64,000 nucleotides of DNA from Thraustochytrium sp. TN22 (GCA_013306675.1 JABLUY010000164.1:23407-87406), one strand, 5' to 3'; counted from the first letter of the stretch, positions 1 through 10,004 are shown. Notes: generated by a model from the sequence alone, not told the origin. Program-made: numbers and translations.

Positions 1-2232
1 AAGTTCGAAAAGATCGCGAACGAGATTGCCGTTCCGCTCGAGTACATGCAGGAGCTGGACCGCCTGGGACCGCTGCTTGGTCTGCCACTGCAGACGAGGC
101 TCAAGCAAACGATGCAGCGCGGCCGCGGCGCGCCCAAGGAGCGCGTGCGACCGCTCAATCCGGATTCGCCACGGTTTTTCGAGGTACTGGACCGCGTCGA
201 CGAATGCATCGCCTTCATCGAGGAGCACCCATCGTTTCGCGACTACGAGGAGTATTCGACCAAGTTCCACCAGCTGCACCTGCGCGGGCTTAGCCTGCTG
301 CGCAACCTGGTGATGGACTCGCTGGAGGCCACCACGAACTCTGCGCGCGCCGGCGTGGAGGCCAAGCTCGAGCAGGCGCGCCTGCACAGCGCGGACGAGA
401 GTCGGCTGGCCTCGCTCGACTCGGAGATTAGCTCGCTGCTGTATATTCAGTACTTTCCACCACAGGCCAAGCAGCTGCGCAGCTACATTGAGCAGCTTGA
501 GAAACGTGTCGGCCAAAAGGACGGCGCCGACCTTTTGCTGGAGTGCCAGCGGGCGTACTGCGCGCAGCGCCTTAGCCTGCTGTCGCTCGTCGTGCCGCGC
601 AGCGCCAAGCTGCGCCCGCAGGCCGGCGACCTGCTTCGCACGCTGCGCGTTGCCTGCCCGTACCTGCTGAGCGCAAGCCGTATGGAGTACAAGCTCTTCC
701 ACGAGTTCTTTTCGGCGGATGCTACCGCGGCGCTGCTCAGCGAGTCGGGGCCCTTGGACTATGCTTCTGGCGGCGCCAGTCCTGGCACGCCGCCCTCGGC
801 GCAGCGCCACCTGCGCCAGCAGGCCTCTTCCTCGGCGGTCTCCATCACCACCGAGACCACGGCGGCGCACATGGGCATGGAGTCCAACCGGGATGCCTTC
901 GTGGAGATGATGACGGACCTCTGCGGCGTGCTGTACGACCTCGTGCGCCCGCTCATCGTCAAGCTGACCGACCTTGAAACGCTCTGCGAGGCGGTGCGCG
1001 TGATTGAAGGCGAGATCATCGAGGGTCAGATCGAGGCACTTGGCGACGCCGGGACCGCCATGCACGTCGTCATCGTGCAAGTTCTCCAAGACGTGCAGGA
1101 ACGTCTCATCTACAGCACCAGCCAGTATATCGGCGTGCAGATTGCCTCCTTCGAGCCGCGAGCCGAGCACCTCGACTACCCGGCGCTGCTGGAGCGGTCC
1201 GCGACGGAGAAAGGCAGCGGCGGCAATGGCGCTTCAGCGCGCCCCGCGCTCTACGCGGGCTGCTACAAGACGCTGGAGACAACCTTGCTCTGCCTTGGCC
1301 TCATCTACCGCTGCGTCGAGCCGCGCACCTTTGAGGAGCTCGCGCAGGAGGCCGTGCGCTCCTGCGCGCTCAGCCTCAAGACCGCTAGCGAGCGCATCGC
1401 GGCGCGCTCCAGCAAGATTGACGGCGATCTCTTCTTCATCAAGCACCTGCTCGTGCTGCGCGAGCAAATCAGCCCCTTCAACACGCAGCTTGCCGTCAAG
1501 GAGATCGAGCTAGACTTCTCCACCACTGCCTCGGCATTCTCCGACTTTCTCGCTCACTCGCGCCATATCTTTTCGCGCCATCAGAATGCCTTCGTCGAGC
1601 TCGTCTCGCATGGCGTCCCGCTCGTGCGCGAGCATGAAATCGACTGCAAGCGCGACCTCGAGACGCAACTCAAGCAAGCCTGTGAAAACTACATCAAGCG
1701 CACCTACTCGCAGGCGCTCGCGCAGATCATCGCTTTCTTGCACCGGGCCAGCAAGCCGCCGCCCGACGACCAGGCTTTCCAGGACCAGGACTTTGCAAGG
1801 CCCGACCGCGTCATGCAGCTCCTGCAGCAGCTGCTCGAGTCCGTGCCGGACTTCCTCGCCTCTGTGCGCGCCAAGATGCACCTTTACCTCGCCAACGCGC
1901 AGACCGAGTCCATCCTGTACAAGCCCATCCAGGCCAACGTACTCGCCGCGCTCACGCAAATGACCAACTGCGTCGAGGCCAACTACGCCGCCGACCACGC
2001 TACGTCCATGCTGCGACTCCTTGCCGCACTCCGTACCAAGGTCAGCGCCGCGCCCACGCTGTCCCCTTCCAGCGCACGTACGGCTAGCTCAAGCTCCAAG
2101 GAGGTGCAACAGCAGGTTGAGACGTCGAAGACCGAGACCGAGACCGAGACCGGGACCAAGGCCGAGGCCGAGGCCGAGGCCGCCGTGCCTCCTCAACCGG
2201 ACGCGCCCCACGCCGTGGAAGACCTCGTCTGA
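1..2232 (+). CDS. COG3: Conserved oligomeric Golgi complex subunit 3 (COG3/Sec34), 5' partial
   Basis: The frame is open from base 1, before the first in-window ATG at 46, so the true start lies upstream; at least 743 residues are present. The early segment LDRVDECIAFIEEHPSFRDY, followed by a YxxKxxQLxxRxLxLLRN pattern, matches the Sec34 domain of COG3. This is a tethering subunit of lobe A of the COG complex, which holds retrograde vesicles at the Golgi. The rest is helical, as expected for a CATCHR-type rod. The C-terminal 50 residues are low complexity, with Glu-Thr and Glu-Ala runs encoded by short tandem repeats (about 2128-2185), and are probably disordered. No intron is visible. It is followed 397 bases downstream by SEC15, another tethering subunit on the same strand. 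The family call is firm; the missing N-terminus is not visible here. Confidence 0.9.
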   Translation, partial: KFEKIANEIAVPLEYMQELDRLGPLLGLPLQTRLKQTMQRGRGAPKERVRPLNPDSPRFFEVLDRVDECIAFIEEHPSFRDYEEYSTKFHQLHLRGLSLLRNLVMDSLEATTNSARAGVEAKLEQARLHSADESRLASLDSEISSLLYIQYFPPQAKQLRSYIEQLEKRVGQKDGADLLLECQRAYCAQRLSLLSLVVPRSAKLRPQAGDLLRTLRVACPYLLSASRMEYKLFHEFFSADATAALLSESGPLDYASGGASPGTPPSAQRHLRQQASSSAVSITTETTAAHMGMESNRDAFVEMMTDLCGVLYDLVRPLIVKLTDLETLCEAVRVIEGEIIEGQIEALGDAGTAMHVVIVQVLQDVQERLIYSTSQYIGVQIASFEPRAEHLDYPALLERSATEKGSGGNGASARPALYAGCYKTLETTLLCLGLIYRCVEPRTFEELAQEAVRSCALSLKTASERIAARSSKIDGDLFFIKHLLVLREQISPFNTQLAVKEIELDFSTTASAFSDFLAHSRHIFSRHQNAFVELVSHGVPLVREHEIDCKRDLETQLKQACENYIKRTYSQALAQIIAFLHRASKPPPDDQAFQDQDFARPDRVMQLLQQLLESVPDFLASVRAKMHLYLANAQTESILYKPIQANVLAALTQMTNCVEANYAADHATSMLRLLAALRTKVSAAPTLSPSSARTASSSSKEVQQQVETSKTETETETGTKAEAEAEAAVPPQPDAPHAVEDLV

Positions 2233-2628
2233 CCTGGATGCGAGCCACGCCACGCCTGTGGGAACTCCTCGTTTGACTGTGATGACAACATGTAGTACCA
2301 GCCTCTCAAAAGCTCGCCTTTCTTACTACTTACTTGTTGCGTGTGGAAGTTGACCGGCGCCTTCTTCAAGAACAATGTCACCGACGACGACCACCAAGGG
2401 ACAACACAAGTTATTACGCGCCTTTATGCGCTCTGCCTTGCACTCCGTGGCTGTCGTGCGTGGCGCACCGTGGTCGCTCGACGTCGTCTCGACGTGCGTG
2501 ACATGGTGGCTGTGCCGCTGTGAACGAACTTGTCTTGTTGATGAAGATGGTGATGATCGAGCGGGCTGGGCCGTGCAGCTATAGCTAGCTGCCAGAGTCA
2601 GTTGCGCGGCCGGGCGGCGGCGCGCGCG
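2233..2628. other. Intergenic, COG3 to SEC15
   Basis: About 400 bases between two co-oriented genes. I see no conserved coding frame. The stretch ends with a CTATAGCTAGCTGCC motif (about 2578-2592), shortly before the SEC15 start. It presumably holds the COG3 3' UTR and the SEC15 promoter. Confidence 0.5.
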
Positions 2629-5600
2629 ATGGAGGGCGCGGTGGCGGCGGGCAGCGGGGGGCCCGGGGCGGGCGGCGCGGCGCGCAGCGGCGCGGGGGGC
2701 GCAGGCGGCGCGGATGGAGCGCTGGGCGGGGATGCGTCGGTGCTGGTGGCGAACCTGGTGGGGAGCGACGACGCCGTGGTGCCTACGGTGCGCAGCGTAC
2801 TGGAGCGCGGGTGGGGCGAGGGGTTCTCGCGAAGCCTGGAGGATTACGTCGTGCAAAAGGAGGACGAGCTGCGCGGGCTGTGCAACTTTCACTTTGGCGA
2901 GTTCGCGCGCGGCGTCGACGACATCGCGCAGCTGCGGCGGCACTCGGCGGAACTGCGCGAGCAGCTGAGCGCCATGGACCGCGCGCTGCAGGACAAGGGC
3001 GCGCAGGTTCTGGAGGCGAGCGGCATGCTGTTGCGGTTCTACCGGATCCAGCGGCATTTGCGCGTGACGCGGCAGGAGTTGCGGCGCGCGGCGAGCTGCG
3101 TGAGCTTGGTGCAGCGCGCACGGCGGCAAATGGCCAAGCGCGCGTACTTTGAAGCGCTGCAGAGCATTGACCTGGTGCGCGAGGTGATCCACGGCAAGGA
3201 TGTTCATCGGCTGCTCAATGTGGATGACGGCGAGGAGCCGCTGGAGCTAAGCCAGCAGGGCGACAGCCGCTTCAGCTTGGCGCTGGAGCGCTGGATCCCG
3301 CGCGTCATTGGCAAGATCAAGCTGGACGTGAACGAGGCGCTCATGGAGTGGTTTGTGACCGCACGCGACCGGGCCGGCGCCGTGGGCGCGCGCGCGCTCG
3401 AGCTCGTGCGCCAGGACAAGCTGCAGCTGCAGCAGCTGCAGCAGCCCGGCGGCTCGCTCGGCGGCGCGACGGGCGGCGCTGCCGCGGCGCCCACAGGCAG
3501 CAACGGCGCCGGTGGCACTGGTGGCGCCAACGGCACGGCGGGCGGGCGCCGGTCCGTGAAGAAGGCGAGCCTGCGCACGCGGTCCTCTTCGGATGCGCTC
3601 TTGCAGTGGGAGCACCGGGACTCCGTGCTGCAGCAGGGCCCGGACATTGCCGAGATGTGCCTCGCCGCGGAGAACGTGAGCCTGGCGCCCGTGTACCAAT
3701 ACATGGACATCCAAAAGTATCTCGGTACGCAGGAAGAGGCGCTTGAGTTTTACAAGGAGAACCGCCTCCCGCAGGCGTCGCTGCAGAGCATGCTTCCAAT
3801 CGACGTGCGCAAGCTGCGCAAGGGTCAGTTCCACCAGCTGGCCGTGCCGCTGCTGCATAAGATGACTGGGTTTTTGGTGATTGAGGGCGTTGTCTCGCGC
3901 TCGCTCGGCCTGCTGTCGCCATACGAGATCTCCGCCATCTGGGAGACCATGCTGGACACGCTCGTGCCGCTCGTGCAGGACGAACTGCGCGGTCACGGCA
4001 CGTCCGGGCCGGCGGACCCGAGCGCGAACCTGGACCTCATTCGCCTGCTCATGGACATGGCGACGCTCTTGGGCCGTGGCGGCGGCGCCAAGTCCGCGGC
4101 CAGCGCGGCGGACGGCGTCGCCTCGCACCGTACGGCGCGCATGCTGGACGCCACGCGCCTCGTGGCGGCCTGCTACGACGAGCGCCTGTCCGTGGGGCGC
4201 AGTTTGTCGGACGCGGCCGGCGCGACGCTGCAGGACCTGGTGGCCACCGACAATTGCGCGCCCTATGACATGGGTGCCTACCGTCCGGGCGACCCGGTGC
4301 GCGCGGCCGCCGAGGCACTGCTGGCGCTGACGAGGGAACACGACCGAGACGATGCGGCGGGCGACGCCAAGGTGCAGGACGAGGATGCGGCGATACGCGA
4401 GCAGCAGCAGCAGCAGCCCAAGTTTAGCGCCACCGTGCCGAAGGCCTGCGCGGAGGTGGTCGCGTGCATGAACCAGGCCTTCCAGCTGAGCCGCCAGCTG
4501 GGTGGCAGCCTTGTGGCGCACGAGTCGCAGACGCCCTCGCCCAGGTCGTCCGGGAGCCGGTCCCCGCAGCGGTCGGCCAGCCCGGCCAGCCCAGCCAGCC
4601 CGGCCAGCCCGGCCACGCCCACCCGCAGCGGCGTCGGCGTCGCCTCGCGCATCCGCGGCAGTCTGAGCGTGTCTTCGGCGGGCGGCGGCAACGGCAAGGG
4701 GCGCCCCTCCGGCAAGGGCGGCGCCGAGGACGGCGACGGCTTGGCCCTACCGCCGGCGCCCGTGCCGATCAAGGCGCAGCAGGCCGAGGCAGGCGAGGGC
4801 AGCGGCAACAGCGGCAGCAGCAGCAGCAGCACTGTGGACGCGGCGACCGTGTCGCCGCAGACGGCCGTGCAGAGCGCCATCGAGATCGCGAGCCGCGCGC
4901 TGCTGATGATGTATGTTCGCGCGCAGGCCGTGGTGCTGGACACCAACACGTCGCCCGAGGTGCTGTGCCAGTGGTCCGCAAACCTTGAGGCGCTGCACTT
5001 GGCGCGCGCACTCTGGGAGGCACACGCGCGGCATCTCGCCAAGCTGGATGGCGACTGGTCCTTTCAGCTGCCGTGCGAGAAGTTTGCGAACCTGAGCCAC
5101 GAGACACAGCCGCGCGTGGTGGACGCGCTACGCGACCGTGTGGACGCCATCATGTCCAGCGGCGCCTATGACGACTGGACGCCGGCCGAGGTACCGACGC
5201 AGGCGCACGTCTTCGTGAGCGACGCCGTGAGGTACCTAGAAGTCATGCTGGCACCCACGTCCTGCTTGCGCCTGCTTCCGGCGGCGCAGCGCCAGGTCGC
5301 GCAGTTCACCGCGCTCATCCGTATCGCCGACGGCATTTTGGACCTGCTCACCGGCAATGAGGTGGACTCTATCAACGCGCTGTCCGTGCACCAGGTGAAG
5401 CTCGACCTCGACCTGCTGCGCGCGCTGGCCGCCAAGACCGACGTCCCGTCCCAGGAGGTCCTCCTCACACTCGAGCAGATGGTCGACCTGCTGCGCTCCG
5501 GCAACCTGCAGGACTACCTGCAGCCTGAGACGCGAGGCAAGCGCTACGCCACGCTGGGGCCCAAGATGGTGCGCGATGCGCTGCGCAAGTACCGTCAGCT

Positions 5601-5682
5601 TGCCACCACACGTCTCCCTCGCGGTGACAAGGTGCCCATGCTCAAGCAGACTGACATCAACCTCATCATCGGCGGTGGCTGA
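2629..5682 (+). CDS. SEC15: Exocyst complex component SEC15 (EXOC6-like)
   Basis: A protein of about 1017 residues. The first ATG in the frame is at 2629; the open frame extends to 2602 only through a TTG. The N-terminal third (EDYVVQKEDELRGLCNFHF, then an LR..S..L..QL block and a helical region with RRAASCVSLVQRAR) and the C-terminal block with VRYLEVMLAP and NEVDSINALSVHQVKLDLD fit the Sec15 family. Sec15 is the exocyst subunit that binds Rab8/Rab11-type GTPases and tethers secretory vesicles at the plasma membrane. It is longer than animal or yeast Sec15 because of low-complexity inserts: an Ala/Gly-rich start (residues 1-35), a Gly/Ala loop near residue 285, and a Ser-Pro-Ala repeat near residue 650. 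No intron is visible. Placement next to COG3 is probably coincidental. Confidence 0.85.
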   Translation: MEGAVAAGSGGPGAGGAARSGAGGAGGADGALGGDASVLVANLVGSDDAVVPTVRSVLERGWGEGFSRSLEDYVVQKEDELRGLCNFHFGEFARGVDDIAQLRRHSAELREQLSAMDRALQDKGAQVLEASGMLLRFYRIQRHLRVTRQELRRAASCVSLVQRARRQMAKRAYFEALQSIDLVREVIHGKDVHRLLNVDDGEEPLELSQQGDSRFSLALERWIPRVIGKIKLDVNEALMEWFVTARDRAGAVGARALELVRQDKLQLQQLQQPGGSLGGATGGAAAAPTGSNGAGGTGGANGTAGGRRSVKKASLRTRSSSDALLQWEHRDSVLQQGPDIAEMCLAAENVSLAPVYQYMDIQKYLGTQEEALEFYKENRLPQASLQSMLPIDVRKLRKGQFHQLAVPLLHKMTGFLVIEGVVSRSLGLLSPYEISAIWETMLDTLVPLVQDELRGHGTSGPADPSANLDLIRLLMDMATLLGRGGGAKSAASAADGVASHRTARMLDATRLVAACYDERLSVGRSLSDAAGATLQDLVATDNCAPYDMGAYRPGDPVRAAAEALLALTREHDRDDAAGDAKVQDEDAAIREQQQQQPKFSATVPKACAEVVACMNQAFQLSRQLGGSLVAHESQTPSPRSSGSRSPQRSASPASPASPASPATPTRSGVGVASRIRGSLSVSSAGGGNGKGRPSGKGGAEDGDGLALPPAPVPIKAQQAEAGEGSGNSGSSSSSTVDAATVSPQTAVQSAIEIASRALLMMYVRAQAVVLDTNTSPEVLCQWSANLEALHLARALWEAHARHLAKLDGDWSFQLPCEKFANLSHETQPRVVDALRDRVDAIMSSGAYDDWTPAEVPTQAHVFVSDAVRYLEVMLAPTSCLRLLPAAQRQVAQFTALIRIADGILDLLTGNEVDSINALSVHQVKLDLDLLRALAAKTDVPSQEVLLTLEQMVDLLRSGNLQDYLQPETRGKRYATLGPKMVRDALRKYRQLATTRLPRGDKVPMLKQTDINLIIGGG

Positions 5683-5872
5683 CTGACCGACTGACTGCCT
5701 GAAATACATAAAAGGCCGGTGTGCTAACGTTTTGCCAGAGAGACAAGTCGAACGCCAGCCAGGGAGGAGACAATCGCCGAAGGAAGAAATGTCAAAGAGG
5801 CAAATGCTGCCCAATGCTCATGTAGAAGTAACGTAAAGCAAGAAGGTTGAAACGAGATGCAAGCGAACAAGA

Positions 5873-6012
5873 GTAGGCGACGGTCTCGTCCGGGTTGGTG
5901 CCCTTGTTGGGCTCCTTGCCGTTGAAGAAGTCCCTGAGCAGCTGCTGCACGCAAGGATGTGGATGCAGCCGCCGACGAGCACGACCTCGTCGACCTCGCT
6001 GTTCTTGATCAG
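5873..6012 (-). pseudogene. Decayed, inverted HSP70 fragment
   Basis: On the minus strand this stretch reads [12 protein letters not shown] and then, after a one-base frame slip, continues as [13 protein letters not shown] and NPDETVAY. The intact BiP gene nearby (about 8845-8985, plus strand) reads [12 protein letters not shown], then the [10 protein letters not shown] block, [11 protein letters not shown] and NPDEAVAY. The nucleotide match is high along the whole 140 bases. The frame break falls at the STRIP motif, where one base is missing and several differ. Only the end of the nucleotide-binding domain is present, with no flanking HSP70 sequence, so it cannot encode a chaperone. It lies in the 3' flank shared by SEC15 and RPS28. 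The source could be BiP or another HSP70 paralogue. Confidence 0.85.
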
Positions 6013-6155
6013 AGCTTCGGCTCCTGACGTTTTACGCAGTGCGAAAATGTGGTCCCGCACTCTGCGGACGTTCACTTCAATACGATACAAGGCAAGACAA
6101 GGCGTTTTCACGGTCAAGACACGAACGAGGAAGCAAAGTCAAACACGTGTCTACT

Positions 6156-6824
6156 TTAGCGCAGCCGCCGGGCCTCACGCTCCCACTCGAGCAGGGTAAG
6201 CACGTCGCCCTCCTTGACGGGGCCCTTGACGTTGCGAATAATGCTGCGAGGATCGTCGTCGAGGAACTCGACGCGAACCTGCGTCACGTTACCGGTGGCG
6301 CCGGTGCGGCTGAGCACGCGGGTCACGCGGGCCAGCATAACAGCCTGGGTAGCGGCAGCCGGGGCGTCAGCCTGTGCGCGCGGGAGGAGAAGCGTGTCTC
6401 TGTCAGTCAATCCCGTCCAAACCTGTGCTGTGTGTGTTCAAGCGGCGCGCGGTGGCCGTCCATCTCTCCGTGGCCGCGGCGCCCTTGGGCAGCTCGCTAG
6501 CTCCTCCTGGGGCGCTGCCGCACGACGCCGGCCCACGAGACGCGCCACCCGCGGCGCGCGCGCGTAGGTCAGGGCATGCCGCCTCGCAGCGAAGCTCCTC
6601 CCTGCGTCACGTCACGTCGCGTCTCGTCGCGTCGCGTCGCGTCGCATCGCGTCGCGGTTGGTCGCCGCCCGTGGCGGTCGCGCGGCGCCCCTCATCCCAT
6701 CCTCTCCTCCCTCCCGCCCTCGGCGCGGCGCGGCGCGGCGCGGCGCGGCTGCGGCTGCGACGCTGCGCGCGGCGGCCGCGCCCGCGCTGCGCGGCGCGGC
6801 GCGGCGCGCGACGTGACGTACCAT
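6156..6824 (-). CDS. RPS28: 40S ribosomal protein eS28 (RPS28), intron right after the ATG
   Basis: Two exons. Exon 2 (6156-6371) encodes [20 protein letters not shown] and then the family signature: [35 protein letters not shown] and the terminal EREARRLR. This matches eS28 along its length. Exon 1 is only the ATG (6822-6824), followed by a GTACGT donor. The acceptor is the CACAG ending at 6372 and keeps the frame, giving 72 residues against 65-70 in other eukaryotes. The protein binds in the 40S head near the mRNA exit. Without the intron, the local frame would begin with an unrelated leader. It is divergent from BiP, with about 955 bases between their start codons. The exon 2 call is firm. 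The ATG exon is inferred from the donor, the acceptor, the phase and the GCACCATGG context. Confidence 0.85.
6372..6821 (-). other. RPS28 intron 1 (between ATG and codon 2)
   Basis: A 450-base intron with GTACGT donor (6816-6821 on plus) and CACAG acceptor (6372-6376). It contains a degenerate GCGTC pentamer run (about 6610-6658) and a GGCGC run (about 6722-6750). Confidence 0.75.
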
Positions 6825-7221
6825 GGTGCTGGGGGCGAGTGCGGCACGGAGAAGGCGGGCGTCGCTGGCTGACTGCTGCTCCTCGCGCGGCCTCCCGTTC
6901 GCGCCGCCTGCTTGGCGCCCTGTCTCCGCGCGAGACGTGCGGCGGCGCGCGGCGGCCTATCGGGCGGCCTATCCGCGCTCTGCCATCCATCCCTGCACTG
7001 CCCCTGCGCGCGCCCCACTGGCGCCCCCGCCGGCGCCTTCCCGGCGGTGGGCGCGCGCCTCCCGCGCCACTGGCGGCCCGCCCCCCGCCTCCACTGGCGG
7101 CCGCGCCCCCTCAGCCGCGCCAGTGGCGGCCCCCCGCGCGCGCGGCGATTTCCCGCGCGCACGTGGCGGCGAAGCCGCGGCTCCGCCGCGGCGGGCGCGA
7201 GGAAATCCTCGCGCGGGCACG

Positions 7222-7243
7222 GCTCGCTCGCGCGCGAGCGAGC
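7222..7243. repeat. 22-bp perfect palindrome in the RPS28/BiP promoter
   Basis: The half site is GCTCGCTCGCG, followed at once by its reverse complement. Two further inverted repeats lie just upstream: GCGCGAGGA, AA, TCCTCGCGC (about 7197-7216), and GCCGCGG with CCGCGGC arms around 7173-7191. Confidence 0.7.
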
Positions 7244-7658
7244 TGCCACGTTGGCCGCCGAGGCGCCTTAAGCGCGCGGGGCCGGCGCGGCGCGGAGCAG
7301 GGCGGCGCCGGCGCGGCGCGCGCGGCGTAAGGCGCGCGGCGCGGGGGGACGCCTTCGCGAAGGACGCGCGCGGGGGACGCGCGCCAGGTGGGCCAGGGCC
7401 GCACTGGCAGGCGGTTAGCGGCCAGCGCGGGGCGGCAGTGGCGGCGGCGCGCGAAAGTCGGGAAGGGCGCGCAGCGGCCCTTCCACGCTGGCGCGCAAGT
7501 CGCCAGAAGCCCTTGCGGCCGCCGCGCCGCCGTTGGCACGGGCGAGTTCGGGTTACAGGCTGGAGCGCAGGCCGGATCTCGCGGCGGCCGGCGCGGCGCG
7601 GCGCGGCGCGGCGGCAGTCCCCGAACGAGCGCGGCGGCGGCACGCGGCGGCGCAGACA

Positions 7659-7660
<2 letters not shown>

Positions 7661-7696
<36 letters not shown>

Positions 7697-7706
7697 GCAG
7701 GCAGGC
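7661..7706 (+). repeat. CAGG/AGGC tetranucleotide microsatellite
   Basis: A run of AGGC units with one irregular unit, ending about 75 bases before the BiP start codon. Confidence 0.8.
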
Positions 7707-7779
7707 GGAGGCGAGGCCAGCGAGCGCAGCGGCCAGGCGGGAAGGTCGGCCAGCCAGCCAGCCCGGCGCCCCCGGGAGG

Positions 7780-8310
7780 ATGGCCAGGATGGGCTGGTAC
7801 CGGTCGGTGGTGGCCGTGATGGCGGCCGTCGCGCTGGCCACGGCCGGCGTGGCGCGCGCGGACGAGGAGGCGAAGACCATCGTGGGCATCGACCTCGGCA
7901 CGAGCACGTCGTGCGTGGGCGTGTACCACAACGGGCGCGTGGAGATTTTGGCCAACGACCAGGGTAACCGGATCACGCCCTCGTACGTGAGCTGGACGGA
8001 GACGGGCGAGCGGCTCGTGGGCGACTCGGCCAAGAACATGGCGTCGCTGCGGCCCGAGGCCACCGTGTACGATGTGAAGCGGCTCATCGGCCGCGACTTC
8101 AACTCCAAGGAGGTGCAGGCCGACAAGAAGCTGGTGCCGTACGAGATCATCAACAAGGGCGGCAAGCCGTTCGTGGAGGTCGAGATCAGCGGCGAGAAGA
8201 AGCAGTTCGCGCCCGAGGAGATCTCCGCCATGGTGCTGCAGAAGATGAAGGGCATCGCCGAGGGCTTCCTCGGCGAGGAGGTCAACCACGCCGTGGTGAC
8301 CGTGCCGGCC

Positions 8311-8352
<42 letters not shown>

Positions 8353-9774
8353 ACCATCTCGGGCCTCAAGGTCGAGCGCATCATCAACGAGCCCACGGCC
8401 GCGGCCATTGCCTACGGCCTGGACAAGCAGGACGCGGGCGAGATGACCGTGCTCGTCTTCGACCTCGGCGGCGGCACCTTCGACGTGACGCTCATGACCA
8501 TCGAGGGCGGCGTCTTTGAGGTCATGGCCACCAACGGCGACACCCACCTGGGTGGCGAGGACTTTGACCAGCGCGTCATGAAGTACTTCATCAAGCGCTT
8601 CAAGAAGGAGCACAACCAGGACATCAGCTCGGACAAGCGCGCCCTGCAGAAGCTGCGCCGCGAGGTCGAGCGCGTCAAGCGCGCTCTGTCCACGCAGCAC
8701 CAGGCCCGCCTTGAGATCGAGGCGCTCGTGGACGGCATGGACTTCTCCGAGACGCTTACCCGCGCCCGCTTCGAGGAGCTCAACCTCGACCTCTTCAAGA
8801 AGACCCTCGTCCCCGTCGGCAAGGTGCTCCAGGACGCCGGCATCAAGAAGAACGAGGTCGACGAGGTTGTGCTCGTCGGCGGCTCCACCCGCATCCCGCG
8901 CGTGCAGCAGCTGCTCAAGGACTTCTTCAACGGCAAGGAGCCCAACAAGGGCATCAACCCGGACGAGGCCGTCGCCTACGGCGCCGCCGTCCAGGGCGGT
9001 GTGCTCGGCGGCATGAACAAGAAGGACGAGCTCATCCTGCTCGACGTCGCGCCGCTCTCGCTCGGCATTGAGACCGTCGGCGGCGTCATGACCAAGCTCA
9101 TCAACCGCAACTCCGTCATCCCTGCGCGCAAGTCCCAGACCTTCTCCACCTACTCGGACAACCAGCCGGCCGTCAGCATCCAGGTCTTCGAGGGCGAGCG
9201 CGCCATGACCAAGGACAACCACCCGCTCGGCAAGTTCGAGCTTACCGGCATCCCGCCCGCCCCGCGCGGCGTGCCCCAGATCGAGGTCACCTTCGCCGTC
9301 GACGCCAACTCCATTCTCAACGTCCAGGCCGAGGAGAAGGGCACCGGCAAGAAGGAGCAGATTGTCATTACCGCCGAGAAGGGTCGCCTCTCCGAGGAGG
9401 AGATCGAGCGCATGGTCCGCGAGGCCGAGGAGAACGCCGAGTCCGACAAGCTCCTCAAGGAGCGCATTGACCTCAAGAACTCCTTCGAGGGCCTGCTGTA
9501 CTCTACCAAGGCCACGCTCAACGATGAGGACAAGGGCGTCCGCGACAAGCTCTCCGAGGACCAGGTCGAGGAGCTCGAGACCGCCATCTCCGAGAACATC
9601 GACTGGCTCGATGAGAACCAGGAGGCCGACCTCGAGGAGCTCAAGGAGAAGAAGGAGGAGTTCGAGCAGCTCGTCCAGCCCATCATGGCCTCCATCTATC
9701 AGCAGGGCGGCGCTGGCGGCGCGGCCGACGACGACTTTGACGACGACGACTTCGATGACCATGATGAGCTCTAA
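7780..9774 (+). CDS. BIP: ER-lumenal HSP70 chaperone BiP (GRP78/Kar2)
   Basis: A protein of 664 residues starting at the ATG at 7780; the frame extends further upstream, but that part is GC-rich noise. The N-terminus is a signal peptide (residues 1-26, [20 protein letters not shown] then VARAD). The HSP70 nucleotide-binding domain follows with [35 protein letters not shown] and [13 protein letters not shown]. The substrate-binding domain then leads into an acidic tail ending HDEL, an ER retrieval signal. The length equals that of typical BiP. It folds and retains secretory proteins in the ER, assists translocation, and senses the unfolded-protein response. No intron is visible. The start could also be the ATG at 7789, which also leaves a signal peptide. 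A broken HSP70 fragment lies inverted about 1.8 kb upstream. Confidence 0.97.
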
Positions 9775-10004
9775 TTGGTGAGCCCGTCTTTGTACGCTCG
9801 CGAGTCGTTAGTTGATTTCATACCACCGAAAAACAAAAACAAAACATACAATGCCAGTGACGTGACGTAGTTCGTGCATCCTTGTGGGTGGAGCCGGGTT
9901 CTGTATTGGTTCCAGTGGAGTTCCGAGGCAAGGGGGGAAGGCCTCGTCATCTACAGGAAGCGCGCGAGCTCAAGGGCTCAAGCACCAATCAATTACAGAG
10001 AACG
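9775..10004. other. Intergenic, BiP to TIR/HET-TPR gene
   Basis: 230 bases. An A-rich stretch (about 9827-9850) follows the BiP stop and is a plausible cleavage/polyadenylation neighbourhood. No gene is seen. Confidence 0.4.

Larger units (their letters stand above)
6825..7779. promoter_or_regulatory. Bidirectional promoter region, RPS28/BiP
   Basis: A 955-base divergent region, extremely GC-rich. It contains at least six copies of a CACTGGCG-type motif in both orientations: about 7014, 7066, 7091, 7119, 7400 and 7433 (the last two less perfect). It also contains a cluster of perfect inverted repeats between about 7165 and 7245, another at 7352-7363, a TGCCACGTTGG element near 7244, and a CAGG tetranucleotide run (about 7661-7706) shortly before the BiP ATG. 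UPR control through a CCACG or CACGTGG element is plausible but is inferred only from the downstream gene. Confidence 0.5.

Noticed and set aside
6823-7779. A 319-residue N-terminal extension of BiP
   Set aside because: Arg/Ala-rich translation of GC-rich promoter sequence. A normal signal peptide begins at the ATG at 7780, and 6822-6824 is better explained as the RPS28 start on the other strand.
7111-9762. An 883-residue open frame on the minus strand opposite BiP
   Set aside because: Mirror of BiP codon bias; composition is Leu/Val/Glu repeats with no domain.
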